Part shown: one piece after another, positions 25,516 through 33,405 of the stretch
How the letters are laid out: each line of letters opens with the position of its first letter
Position numbering within the stretch: position 1 is the stretch's first letter
Origin: Candidatus Aenigmatarchaeota archaeon
GTDB taxonomy: Archaea; Aenigmatarchaeota; Aenigmatarchaeia; GW2011-AR5
Direction of reading: 5' to 3'
DNA length: 64,000 bases
NCBI GenBank assembly: GCA_016184005.1
Contig: JACPDL010000003.1
Span: 316,974-380,973, forward strand
Position numbers and translations under genes: made by a program
The notes under the pieces: generated by a model
Seen by the model: only the letters and a program-made list of their open reading frames with translations
What the model was told of the DNA's origin: nothing
The model's database searches: none

Positions 25516-25893
25516 TTAAGCTTCTACAGCTATTAATCTAGAATTAGGCAGGTTGTCTTCTGTTTCTGTCATTATAATAGGGTTCTTTTCTATTCTCTTG
25601 TTTCTGTAGACAACTTGGAAAACAAGTCTTATTTCAATCTTATTGTCAAGTATAGTGGCTTGGAATTGCCATTTTGGTACATTTCTAAGTGCAATTCTTG
25701 GAATTCTTAGGAACTTTGAAGCGTCAAATATCTGTATGCCTACTATGAAATCATCCTTATTGATATCTAATACAATATTGCTGAATTCTTTAGACCTTGA
25801 GTACTCCCTATTCTTTGACTTAAAGAACAATATGTCATTAGAATAGTCGTAATCCATCTCGCCTTTTGAGTTTAATTGTCTTTTTTCTGGCAT
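25516..25893 (-). CDS. DUF2283-like protein, putative antitoxin (copy 2)
   Basis: 125 residues from the ATG at 25893; a GTG at 25902 overlaps the upstream stop. It has a recognisable DUF2283-like core: MDYDYSNDILFFKSKNRE, NIVLDINKDDFIVGIQIF, then LRIPRIALRNV and a long strand pair. It resembles copy 1 at 24123 in layout but is divergent in sequence. It is AT-rich. The gene order (toxin-like then DUF2283) matches copy 1. Confidence 0.6.
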   Translation of the reverse strand: MPEKRQLNSKGEMDYDYSNDILFFKSKNREYSRSKEFSNIVLDINKDDFIVGIQIFDASKFLRIPRIALRNVPKWQFQATILDNKIEIRLVFQVVYRNKRIEKNPIIMTETEDNLPNSRLIAVEA

Positions 25894-25898
25894 AGTTA

Positions 25899-26231
25899 TC
25901 ACAATTTAGGCAACTGATGTTTTTCTATGGTATAGAATGTTATTACTCTTATTCTACCCGATATAAAGATTATCATAATCCTTAAAAGCTTGTTATCTTC
26001 GAAGTCATAGAATAGTGAAGAAGTGCCATTATATTGCAATCCAGCAAGTATAGGTTTTTGATTTAGCAGAATATCTCTGGCAAAATCGCAATTAAACCTC
26101 TTTCTTTGTTCTTCTGAAAACCTGAAAAACGAATGATGGGTACATTCTATTTTATCTCTGGTATAATTTCTTAATTTCTGATAGAAACTTTCTTCATCAA
26201 GTTTCTTCTTTATCATTGTGCCAATAATCAT
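25899..26231 (-). CDS. Toxin-like partner of a DUF2283 pair (copy 2)
   Basis: 110 residues. Motifs IECTHHSFFRFSEEQRKRF, then SLFYDFEDNKLLRIMIIFISGRIRVITFYTIEK across three strands, follow the DUF4258-like plan: a His-containing helix, then a sheet ending in a V/I-T-F/A-Y strand. Its stop lies just ahead of the partner's ATG. Function as a ribonuclease-like toxin is inference. It may start at the second Met (26216). Confidence 0.5.
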   Translation of the reverse strand: MIIGTMIKKKLDEESFYQKLRNYTRDKIECTHHSFFRFSEEQRKRFNCDFARDILLNQKPILAGLQYNGTSSLFYDFEDNKLLRIMIIFISGRIRVITFYTIEKHQLPKL

Positions 26232-26288
26232 ACATAATACTGGAATTTAGATTTTATAAACAATCTGCCTGTTGCTGTGAACTTCGGT

Positions 26289-26383
26289 TAACACTTTGGT
26301 GTTAACTTTCAAGCAGAGTTCCAAGAATGAGCTACTAAGGGAAAGTGGGTTGATAAGGGGAAAACCGTAGGTTTTACACTTAT
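26289..26383 (+). repeat. Palindrome plus element A 3' module abutting the TFS2 stop
   Basis: A perfect hairpin GTTAACAC-tttg-GTGTTAAC lies at about 26288-26307. At 26336-26383 comes GGGAAAGTGGG-TTGATAAGG, a stem AAAACC-gta-GGTTTT and ACACTTATT. This matches the 3' module in the tRNA-Asp and tRNA-Lys introns and, reversed, downstream of nusA. The final ATTT overlaps the TFS2 stop codon on the opposite strand. Confidence 0.65.
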
Positions 26384-26790
26384 TTGTACTCGCGCCAGAC
26401 GCGTTTGCATTTTGTGCAGCGGAAGAACTGCGTCGGCGGCTCGTCGGCGCTGCGCGTTTGCTGGAGCCAGTACCAAGCATGGCGGTTGCCGCATTTCGGG
26501 CATTCTATTTCTGTCATGGGCAGGTATGTAATGTCTTTCTCCAGTATCACAACGCCCTTCTTGTTTTTCTTTTCCTCGACTATTTTCAGGATTTGTGCGT
26601 GCTTTTTGGTTTCATAACCGCAGCGCCGGCACTTGAAAGCAACAGTCTTGCCTTTCTTGGCAGGAATAAGTATCGTTCCGCATCTCTTGCAGAACTCGAT
26701 GGATCCCGCCTTTGGGGTTTTTGGTTCTTGCGGTCTTTTCTCTTTTTTCCTAGAAATCATTTTTCCCCTTTTCCCCTTTCTCTTTGCCAT
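26380..26790 (-). CDS. Transcription factor S paralogue (TFS2)
   Basis: 136 residues. A basic 30-residue N-terminal extension (RKKEKRPQEPKTPK) precedes two zinc ribbons: CKRCGTIL/CRRCGYE and CPKCGNRHAWYW/CTKCKRVW. The acidic catalytic loop RSADEPPTQFFRC retains Asp-Glu. It differs from TFS1 (21326) mainly by the extension. Multiple TFS paralogues with divergent roles are known in some archaea. The element A 3' module abuts its stop codon. Confidence 0.88.
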   Translation of the reverse strand: MAKRKGKRGKMISRKKEKRPQEPKTPKAGSIEFCKRCGTILIPAKKGKTVAFKCRRCGYETKKHAQILKIVEEKKNKKGVVILEKDITYLPMTEIECPKCGNRHAWYWLQQTRSADEPPTQFFRCTKCKRVWREYK

Positions 26791-26956
26791 GGTGACCGCC
26801 GAAGAAGCAATTTTTAGGTTAAACCTTAAGAGCCTATCTATTAAAATGTAAAGTGGGATTTTTGTGGGCTAAGAGGAAGACAACCAAAGGTTTTCTTCCT
26901 TCTAACCGACTTTCCGATTAAAAATATTACAACAAATCCTTGTGGTAGTGCATGTT

Positions 26957-27349
26957 ATGAGAAATTTTAACATTGTTAAGATAGATTCGAAGGGCAGAAT
27001 AATCGTTCCCTCTCACATACGCGGCTATCTGGGCCTGAAGGAAGGGACGGAACTGATAGTTGCAAATAACGGCAACAAGGAGCTGAGAATATTTCCGCTG
27101 CTCACAGGCTCGTCAGCAAGAATAAGCATAACGGCGGCCGATACTCCGACGTCGCTGCCAAAAATTCTTGACACCCTTTTCAAAAACAACGTGGAAATAC
27201 TTATGAGCATGAGCAAATCAATAGACCACGGGAAGCTTCTTGAGTGGACAGCCATTGCCGACGTGTCAGGCTGCGAGAACATCAAGAAAGTGGAAGAACT
27301 GTTGAAGAAGACAAAACTTCTGAAAACAGTCGAGTTTGATTTCAGGTAA
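26957..27349 (+). CDS. AbrB-type regulator with C-terminal effector-like domain (1)
   Basis: 130 residues from the ATG at 26957. An N-terminal swapped-hairpin AbrB DNA-binding domain (IVKIDSKGRIIVPSHIRGYLG, residues about 5-45) is followed by an ACT-like beta-alpha-beta region with helix SLPKILDTLFKNNVEI. It probably binds DNA as a dimer. A paralogue with the same layout lies at 29602-29988. Substrate or ligand is unknown. Confidence 0.8.
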   Translation: MRNFNIVKIDSKGRIIVPSHIRGYLGLKEGTELIVANNGNKELRIFPLLTGSSARISITAADTPTSLPKILDTLFKNNVEILMSMSKSIDHGKLLEWTAIADVSGCENIKKVEELLKKTKLLKTVEFDFR

Positions 27350-27423
27350 CTTCCAAACAGGATTTAAGAGTTTTACTGTGTTCTATTGTTTTATAGTATT
27401 ACTGTCTTCGGGCTGTGGTTCTT

Positions 27424-28689
27424 ATGGATGTTACTTCAGAAAAAGAAAAATCGAAAATTGCATATGTAATTTGCGGCGGTACTATATTTAGCGAATGGAC
27501 TCCTGAAGGAAGAAGACCTGTGACTTCCGGAGAAGAACTCCTTCAGAAATATCTTCCCCGCTTATCCAGAGAAGCTGACGTTGCAACAAAGGAAATATGG
27601 AGGCTTGACAGCACCAATATGCATTATCCTGAGTATAAGAAAGTTGCTGAAGAGATTTGCAGGTTCGTGAAAGATGGCTATGCTCCAGTTGACGCGCAGG
27701 GAACAGATTCAATGGCATACGGCGCAGCTTTCATAGTTTCAAGAATTCCTTTCAAGAGGGTACCTTTCGTTATTGCAGGCTCAATGCACTCAATAGGCGA
27801 GGAAGATTCAGATGCCCTGCCAAATCTTGAGGCCGCAACTATGGTTGCGATGCGAAAAGATTTTCCGGGAACATATGTATGCGTGAATGAAGGTGAAATC
27901 CACAGGGCTGCAAGAAGCGTAAAAGTAAAGCCAAATGAACCCAGGGAAACAAAAGAAGGAGTATCTACAGTGCCTGTGAAAAAGTCGTTCTCAAGCGGGC
28001 ATTATCCAGTCATCGGCAGGATCGCAGGCGGCGAATTTGAATACACAAGCGATGGTGAAAGGGCACAGAAAAGGTTTGCTGAAAGGCAGGAAAGAAGGCT
28101 GGATTATTTCAGGCCGCTTTTCGATGAATTCGGCGAGCCTCTGTTCCTGCCGCATTACGAGAACGTGGTTGTTATAGATCTTCATCCCAATTTTCAGCCA
28201 GAAATCCTGGATGCTGCTTTCAAGGACAAGTACAGAGCAGTTCTGCTGATGGCTCCGGGAACAGGAGGCATATCTGACAGCCCCAGGCACATGGCACTTG
28301 TCCCGAAGATAGAAAGATGGGTGAAAGACGGCAGATATGTTGTCATTGCACCAAAGATTACGCATGCAATTATTGATCAAGAATACGAGGTTAACAGGAA
28401 AAGTGTTGAGGCAGGTGCTGTAATCACTTACGACATGCATGCAGATTTTGCCCTTGCTAAAGCTGAATTGGCTGCAGGCCTTGCGCAGACCCCTGCAGAA
28501 TTCAAAAAAATACTCTACTTCAATTTTGAAGACGAGATAGACGAAAGGCTTATACCTGAAAGTGAAAGAACTTCCGACGAAGAAATACGTGCCATACTGA
28601 AAAAAGTTCTGGGCAGGAAGAACGGAAACGGTACGTTTTTGGACAGGCTGAGAAACATAGTTCCGTGGGCTTGGCAGAAAGAACCTTAG
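27424..28689 (+). CDS. Type I asparaginase / GatD-like amidohydrolase
   Basis: 421 residues from the ATG at 27424. The N-terminal YVICGGTIFSEW holds the first catalytic Thr; DSTNM and VDAQGTDSMAYGAAF hold the second Thr-Asp pair, with Gln replacing the usual His of HGTDT. A Lys is likely near AGSM or later. GatD, which with GatE amidates Glu-tRNA(Gln), is the main archaeal relative, but the N-terminal GatD beta-barrel appears absent. It could be an asparaginase or a shortened GatD. No gatE is adjacent. Confidence 0.78.
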   Translation: MDVTSEKEKSKIAYVICGGTIFSEWTPEGRRPVTSGEELLQKYLPRLSREADVATKEIWRLDSTNMHYPEYKKVAEEICRFVKDGYAPVDAQGTDSMAYGAAFIVSRIPFKRVPFVIAGSMHSIGEEDSDALPNLEAATMVAMRKDFPGTYVCVNEGEIHRAARSVKVKPNEPRETKEGVSTVPVKKSFSSGHYPVIGRIAGGEFEYTSDGERAQKRFAERQERRLDYFRPLFDEFGEPLFLPHYENVVVIDLHPNFQPEILDAAFKDKYRAVLLMAPGTGGISDSPRHMALVPKIERWVKDGRYVVIAPKITHAIIDQEYEVNRKSVEAGAVITYDMHADFALAKAELAAGLAQTPAEFKKILYFNFEDEIDERLIPESERTSDEEIRAILKKVLGRKNGNGTFLDRLRNIVPWAWQKEP

Positions 28690-29135
28690 GACTCTATATT
28701 CTTCAGCACTATCGACGTCAACGTGCTTAGGACGCCGTCAATTTCCCTGAGGCGGTTAATGACAAGATTGTGAAGGTCGTTGATGCTTGTTGCGGACACT
28801 TTGATTATTATATCACTGGTGCCTGTTACAATGGCGCATTCTTCAACTTCAGGCATTTTGCGAATATTACGGGCTATTTCTTCCTGGGAAAGCTTTGTGC
28901 CATCCGCCTTGGTGTAGGTTACTGCTATGTGGACATATGCGGTAACCGCCCTGCCAAGCTTCTCCTTGTCAACAGAAACCGAATAAGATTTTATTATCCC
29001 TTCCTGTTCCATTCGCTTGATCCTGTTATGCACCGTAGTTATTGGTATACCTGTCTTGCCGCTTATCTCGCGCGATGAGTACTTAGAATTTTTCTGCAAC
29101 ATGCTTAGTATCAGTTCGTCTTTTTTGTTCAGCAT
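28686..29135 (-). CDS. AsnC/Lrp-family transcription regulator
   Basis: 149 residues from MLNKKDELIL; two further in-frame starts lie up to 18 bases upstream. An N-terminal winged helix-turn-helix (SSREISGKTGIPITTVHNRIKRM split across two helices) is followed by the RAM ligand-binding domain (AYVHIAVTY, MPEVEECAIVTGTSDIIIKV, INRLREIDGVLST). It probably senses amino acids. It overlaps the asparaginase-like gene's end by four bases, convergent. Two GAAATATTTC palindromes upstream may be its operators. Confidence 0.92.
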   Translation of the reverse strand: MLNKKDELILSMLQKNSKYSSREISGKTGIPITTVHNRIKRMEQEGIIKSYSVSVDKEKLGRAVTAYVHIAVTYTKADGTKLSQEEIARNIRKMPEVEECAIVTGTSDIIIKVSATSINDLHNLVINRLREIDGVLSTLTSIVLKNIES

Positions 29136-29212
29136 AACATACATTTTTACCATTAATTATTTAAGCTTGCTTGCCATTAATGGAAAAATTACAATATAAG
29201 TCATTATTTTAG

Positions 29213-29313
29213 GAAATATTTCTAATAAATCCATACAAGGAATATCAGAAATAGTTAAACTTTTACTAATAAGCAATAGTTTTGTCAATTATTGGGATTA
29301 TAGAAAATATTTC
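29213..29313. promoter_or_regulatory. Candidate palindromic operators in the Lrp/AbrB intergenic region
   Basis: The palindrome GAAATATTTC (29213-29222) and its near copy GAAAATATTTC (29303-29313) lie 90 bases apart in the 300-base AT-rich gap between the divergent Lrp gene and the small gene at 29450. AT-rich palindromes repeated near an Lrp gene are consistent with autoregulation. The rest of the gap has no coding content. Confidence 0.4.
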
Positions 29314-29370
29314 CACTATTATCTGTAAAAGAAACACATTTTGTAAAAAATTTCACGTCAGAATGAACAA

Positions 29371-29399
29371 ATTATATATACAAAGCTAGCTATATAATC
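29371..29399 (+). promoter_or_regulatory. TATA elements ahead of the 29450-29988 operon
   Basis: Two strong TATA-like strings, ATTATATATA (29371-29380) and CTATATAATC (29390-29399), lie 50-80 bases ahead of the ATG at 29450. They would give a leader of about 25-55 bases that ends in a GGGGTG ribosome-binding site. Confidence 0.55.
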
Positions 29400-29449
29400 A
29401 CTATCAGAAATGATAGTATTAACAGCAGGAACTATGGGGTGTGCATATC

Positions 29450-29593
29450 ATGAAACTGCCGGTTTGTTGCAAGGAAGAAATGAAGATGAAGCTTGAATCC
29501 CCGCGATTCATAGAAGCCGTGTGCATGAAATGCCAGGATAGTGTCTTTGTGAAAAAGCTGGTTGAGCTTAAACCCCAACTAATAGACGACTAG
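29450..29593 (+). CDS. Small Cys-containing protein upstream of AbrB paralogue
   Basis: 47 residues. Cys pairs at the N-terminus (PVCCKEE) and middle (VCMKC) suggest metal binding. The remainder is Lys/Glu-rich. It is preceded by GGGGTG, a plausible ribosome-binding site, and ends eight bases before the AbrB paralogue, so the two are likely co-translated. No family is recognised. Confidence 0.55.
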   Translation: MKLPVCCKEEMKMKLESPRFIEAVCMKCQDSVFVKKLVELKPQLIDD

Positions 29594-29601
29594 GTGTTTG
29601 A

Positions 29602-29988
29602 GTGCAGCTGACTTTTACCAAACTAGATGCCAAAGGCAGGATATCAATACCTGCGCACGTGAGGAATTCCGTGGGCATCAGAAACGGGGACAGGGTGGCT
29701 TTTGTTACAAAGGACTCAAAAGAAATAACTATTCTGCCTTCCATAAGCGATAGTACAGCAACGCTGACGGCCATAATGAGCGATCACCATAAGGGCATGA
29801 CAAGAATCATCAACATTCTCAATTCCCATAGGATAAGCGTTATATCAATGGAGAGCTTTACGCTGGAAAGGAATGAGAAATTTGAATGTAACTTTGTCGT
29901 TGGTCTTGAGGGTTACAGCGACATCGATGCACTAAAAAAAGAGATAAAGGACGGCAGCATAGAAGATATAGAAATCACAAGCAACTGA
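29602..29988 (+). CDS. AbrB-type regulator with C-terminal effector-like domain (2)
   Basis: 128 residues, GTG start. AbrB hairpin FTKLDAKGRISIPAHVRNSVG at residues about 4-45, then an ACT-like domain (MTRIINILNSHRISVISMES, NFVVGLEG). It has the same architecture as the protein at 26957. Its stop is two bases from the convergent signal peptidase gene. Confidence 0.8.
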   Translation: MQLTFTKLDAKGRISIPAHVRNSVGIRNGDRVAFVTKDSKEITILPSISDSTATLTAIMSDHHKGMTRIINILNSHRISVISMESFTLERNEKFECNFVVGLEGYSDIDALKKEIKDGSIEDIEITSN

Positions 29989-29989
29989 T

Positions 29990-30520
29990 CTAGCGCAGGC
30001 GTACCAGGATTTCTTCCAGCCAGAGCCTAGGATAACCAAGAAGTGGCACCGCCAAGACAGCCTTTCCTTCTATCTGCGACATCTGCACCGCGCACTTGTC
30101 CTGTGCTGGATTATTGTCACCTTTCGTTACAAGGGTGCTGCCTTCCGCCTTTATAATCCTGTGGACTATTGTCTCGTCAATAGAGAAACAGCCGCTTTGG
30201 GGATGATAAACAATTATATCGCCGACTTCGAGCTTTTCATCGCTGACTATGAATAGTATATCCCCTTTGTTAAGGCCGTTCTTTGCTGCGAATTTCGAGA
30301 ATTTTCCTTTGTCTATGCCTATTGATTCATAGTATGCAAGCTTCTGGTTCCACCAGTCATCGAACTGCTGATTATGAAACATTGACAGTGAAGCCACGGA
30401 AACTATGGGCGTTGAGGTGTGGGCTGCTAATGCCAACAACTGATAGAAAACCCAGGCTGCAATAAACGCTGCAACTATTTCCAGGATCTCTTTCAGCCAT
30501 TTCTTGTTCTTCATCATCAC
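29990..30520 (-). CDS. Signal peptidase I
   Basis: 176 residues; removes signal peptides from secreted proteins. A membrane anchor lies at about 12-30. The catalytic Ser is in VASLSMFHNQQF near residue 46, the archaeal/ER-type His in ETIVHRIIKAEG near 120 and the conserved Asp in VTKGDNNPAQDK near 133. The S-M-x-x-N variant of box B replaces the commoner S-M-x-P. Secreted products encoded in the window (subtilase, metzincin, TPM protein) are potential substrates. Confidence 0.9.
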   Translation of the reverse strand: MMMKNKKWLKEILEIVAAFIAAWVFYQLLALAAHTSTPIVSVASLSMFHNQQFDDWWNQKLAYYESIGIDKGKFSKFAAKNGLNKGDILFIVSDEKLEVGDIIVYHPQSGCFSIDETIVHRIIKAEGSTLVTKGDNNPAQDKCAVQMSQIEGKAVLAVPLLGYPRLWLEEILVRLR

Positions 30521-30550
30521 ATCACGGTTGCTATAACTTAAATAGAATAT

Positions 30551-31111
30551 TCAGGCCCTGCCGCGGGATTCTCCTGACAGGCCCGAAGCTATCAGGTGTG
30601 CGACTCTTATAGGCTCGGGCATGTTTCCATGCAGGCATGTGATGCTCAAGACTTTTTCGCAGTCCCGGGTGCTTAGGCCGCTCTTTTGGTAGAAAATTTT
30701 CTCGTAACTATAGATCTTTCCGGCTCTTTTTGCAATTTCAAGCCGTTTTTTGCTGTTGCCCGGCTTCTTCATTGCTTCGAAGAAACTTTTCTTGTCCGGC
30801 TTCTTCCGAAGAACTGCTATGACAGGCAACCGTGTTTTCTTGTTGAGTTCTTTCAGGTCAACAACGTTGAAGCCTGCCATTGTTATGCCGTCAAGCATGA
30901 TTACTGAAAGCTGGTCATAATGCCTGGAGCCCGTGATCCTTTCGGCAAGCTTTTCTGTTGCGTCGAATCCGTCTTTTTTTACCCCTGTTGATAGTAAACC
31001 ATCGATGAACTTTCCGCCGCGGAATACCACGCCGACAACAAGAACATTCTTTTGTCCGGACTTATGTGAGCAGTCGTCCCAGCCGATTATGCGTATCTCA
31101 TCTTTTATCAT
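30551..31111 (-). CDS. DUF99 protein (endonuclease V-like fold)
   Basis: 186 residues. The DUF99 pattern is complete: RIIGWDDCSHK with an acidic pair, VLVVGVVFRGG, SVIMLDGITMAGFNVVDL and LPVIAVLRKKPD. The family shares the RNase H/endonuclease V-like fold and is widely conserved in archaea without a proven role. It is the last gene of a run containing dph2 and rpoL. Confidence 0.88.
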   Translation of the reverse strand: MIKDEIRIIGWDDCSHKSGQKNVLVVGVVFRGGKFIDGLLSTGVKKDGFDATEKLAERITGSRHYDQLSVIMLDGITMAGFNVVDLKELNKKTRLPVIAVLRKKPDKKSFFEAMKKPGNSKKRLEIAKRAGKIYSYEKIFYQKSGLSTRDCEKVLSITCLHGNMPEPIRVAHLIASGLSGESRGRA

Positions 31112-31135
31112 AGAAATAATTTTGATGAAGATTCT

Positions 31136-31324
31136 TTAAGAATCAGATCTGTCTTTACATTCCTGGTCAACTGAATAAGCCTCTATTGCTTTTGTTTGGT
31201 CGCTTACTCTTGTTGTTACGGTCTTCCTGTATCTTGCTCCAGTGGCTGTTCCGCCGCATTCAATGCACGTGGCATTCGTTTCTCCCTGGAATGTGTAAGT
31301 TGTTATCTTCTTAACGTCTAACAT
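31136..31324 (-). CDS. Small Cys-containing protein downstream of rpoL
   Basis: 62 residues from the ATG at 31324, supported by GGTGATTCC just upstream, the in-operon ribosome-binding site used elsewhere here. A GTG 18 bases upstream overlaps the rpoL stop and is less likely. Cys residues in CIECGG and later QECKD could bind metal. No family is recognised. Confidence 0.55.
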   Translation of the reverse strand: MLDVKKITTYTFQGETNATCIECGGTATGARYRKTVTTRVSDQTKAIEAYSVDQECKDRSDS

Positions 31325-31338
31325 GGAATCACCGAGAT

Positions 31339-31599
31339 TCACTTCAGGGTCGCATTGAGCTGCTTCCTTAAAGCCCTGACGTCTTCTATTATCCTTTCAG
31401 TTGCATCGACAACGGATTTCTTCGGATTTTTGCTTTTCACGACAAGAACAGGCTTGGAAAGATAGGTATGTTCAATGTTATACGCGGCAAAATCTATCTT
31501 TTCTTTCCATACGTTTTCATTGAGCAGGTTGACCAGCGTGACATCCGGCACTTCTATCTTTACCTTTTCTTTTTCATTCTCTATGATTTCGATTTTCAT
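31339..31599 (-). CDS. rpoL: DNA-directed RNA polymerase subunit L
   Basis: 86 residues; part of the Rpo3-Rpo11 assembly platform of RNA polymerase (Rpo11). The core EVPDVTLVNLLNENVW and VDFAAYNIEHTYLSKPVLVV-like segment (here IDFAAYNIEHTYLSKP) and the C-terminal helix pattern match archaeal RpoL. It overlaps the dph2 stop by one base, so the two are co-translated. Confidence 0.95.
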   Translation of the reverse strand: MKIEIIENEKEKVKIEVPDVTLVNLLNENVWKEKIDFAAYNIEHTYLSKPVLVVKSKNPKKSVVDATERIIEDVRALRKQLNATLK

Positions 31600-32507
31600 T
31601 ATAACACCTCTGGGAACAGCAACTCAACATCCGTGGCATTTATCATGGGCTTGGAAAGGTCGCCGTCAGTTATTCTTGGGCATGCGGTATTAATGTAGGC
31701 ATCTACCTGCAGGCCAAGCAGCTTTTCGCCGCTTATCTCGTCCATTACGAGTATGCAGGCTCCCTTACCATTTTTCTGCAGATAGTCTTTAATTCGTTTC
31801 GCCTTGCGAAGCAGCTCTGACTGGCCCTCTTTTGTCGATACAAGAATAGCAAAGCTTTTGGCGTCTCTCGCGCGGAATATGCTGGCGTATCTCCTTTTCT
31901 CGAATATTTTTGTGTCCAGCAACTCTATCTTTTTAGTTTCCAGGTCTAACGTGTACAGGGGTTTATCAGATTTTATGCCCAGCGGATGGAATTTCCCCGA
32001 GCCCACGAAAAGGAATGCGTCTACCTGACGCTCAATCTTCGTGGCGTTCCCGGACCAGCAGCCAAGTATCTGGCCGCCCATAACTGCTGTTTTGCCGCTT
32101 TCTTCGAGCTTTGTTTTGACTCTATCTATCATGTTCATGTGTTGAACCGATGTGAGTATGCCAACCACGTTCTCCTTGATTTCTGAGAATTCTACGCCAG
32201 TGAGATCCGATTCCAGTTCCCATGGCCAGTAAATAACAGGTATCTCGCTTTTTATGTCGCGGTAAAACTTGTTGTGGCCGACATGCACAATGGCATCGCA
32301 TTTCATGATCCTGGCTTCTTCCAAGCGAATGTCGCAGGCGCCATATGTTGCGTCTATTGAGTATACGACCTCCACGCCGCCCTTTTCGATAGCTGCGATT
32401 ATTTCCATAGAATTCCGCTTTAGCCCTTCCGGAAGCTGAATCAATACCCTTTTTGCATTCGTTTTTGCGATTTCTGCAGATAAGCCACTAATTGCTGATT
32501 GTAACAT
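31599..32507 (-). CDS. dph2: Diphthamide biosynthesis enzyme Dph2
   Basis: Radical SAM-like enzyme that starts diphthamide modification of elongation factor 2. 302 residues from the ATG at 32507, chosen over a TTG at 32540 because a TATA-like TTCTTAAAC lies about 30 bases upstream. The three Cys that bind the [4Fe-4S] cluster are in TYGACDIRL, ILGCWSGNA and NTACPRITD, with the expected wide spacing. First gene of the dph2-rpoL-x-DUF99 operon. Confidence 0.94.
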   Translation of the reverse strand: MLQSAISGLSAEIAKTNAKRVLIQLPEGLKRNSMEIIAAIEKGGVEVVYSIDATYGACDIRLEEARIMKCDAIVHVGHNKFYRDIKSEIPVIYWPWELESDLTGVEFSEIKENVVGILTSVQHMNMIDRVKTKLEESGKTAVMGGQILGCWSGNATKIERQVDAFLFVGSGKFHPLGIKSDKPLYTLDLETKKIELLDTKIFEKRRYASIFRARDAKSFAILVSTKEGQSELLRKAKRIKDYLQKNGKGACILVMDEISGEKLLGLQVDAYINTACPRITDGDLSKPMINATDVELLFPEVL

Positions 32508-32610
32508 AGCGTGAAATTTATCAGAAAAGTTTAAGAACAAGATGAGCTTTTTAAATGTTTAGAAATGGAAATTATTATACAAAAGAATAAAAATAAAAAT
32601 TAAGAAAAAA

Positions 32611-33405
32611 TCAGGCATTTTCTTTTATGAGTTCCCTGACCTCGTTGCTTTTTTCTATTGCGAGTTCCAGAGCTGCGTCAACGTCTTCTTCTGTTATGCC
32701 TGATTCGCCGCCTTTTTGCATGGAGCAGAGAACTGTTTTTCCATCTTTATCAGCTGTTCCGATGGTTAATCGGGCGTCCATGGCACGGGTCTCTGCAGAG
32801 TTCGGATCCACCATCAGCCTGTCGTTTATCTTCACGATTGTCGTGGATAAAGGAATGCCCTTTATTGGTATTTTTTCAGGGCCTTTCCTGCCGGAGATTA
32901 TTTTTCCCTCGGAATCCAGTTCAGGTATCGTGGAATTTAGCAGGGCTGAGATTGCTGCGATGCCGCATGCGTCAAACAGGTTGCCGTCGTCATTGAGCAC
33001 GTCGATATCCACAAACACCATCCATACCTTCTCCCCTTCCTTGATGCAGAGCTTGTTGAAATCTACGCATTTCGACTCGCGGATGGCCCTGTCAACAACC
33101 CTTGAAAGCTCTACAGCTTCCTCGCCCGGCGGGCCGGGTTCAAATTCAGGCGACGCCAGCGGAACAAGTTCAGCTCCAACCATGAGCACTCCTTCGTCAG
33201 GCGTATCACTGAAAGGCGTGCCCGGTTCCATCTTGATGCCGGCCAAGACTTCCGTGTTGCCGATGCGTACGCGCGAAGAACCCTCGGCGCTTGTTACTGC
33301 GTTTGTCTCGATAGTTATATTGCGGTACTGCGAGAATTGCCTTGAATCTATTCTTTTGCCGCTTTCAGCCATGTTCTGTATAAGCGAAGTGTCTATCTCA
33401 ATCAT
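32611..33405 (-). CDS. rrp42: Exosome complex subunit Rrp42
   Basis: RNase PH-fold subunit lacking catalysis; forms the hexameric exosome ring with Rrp41. 264 residues. Seen are GKRIDSRQFSQYRN, SSRVRIGNTEVLAGIKMEPG, SRVVDRAIRESKCVD and GKTVLCSMQKGGESGI. The start overlaps the rrp41 stop, indicating coupled translation. The ribosomal protein L37Ae and RpoP genes that often follow rrp42 in archaea are absent here. Confidence 0.95.
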   Translation of the reverse strand: MIEIDTSLIQNMAESGKRIDSRQFSQYRNITIETNAVTSAEGSSRVRIGNTEVLAGIKMEPGTPFSDTPDEGVLMVGAELVPLASPEFEPGPPGEEAVELSRVVDRAIRESKCVDFNKLCIKEGEKVWMVFVDIDVLNDDGNLFDACGIAAISALLNSTIPELDSEGKIISGRKGPEKIPIKGIPLSTTIVKINDRLMVDPNSAETRAMDARLTIGTADKDGKTVLCSMQKGGESGITEEDVDAALELAIEKSNEVRELIKENA

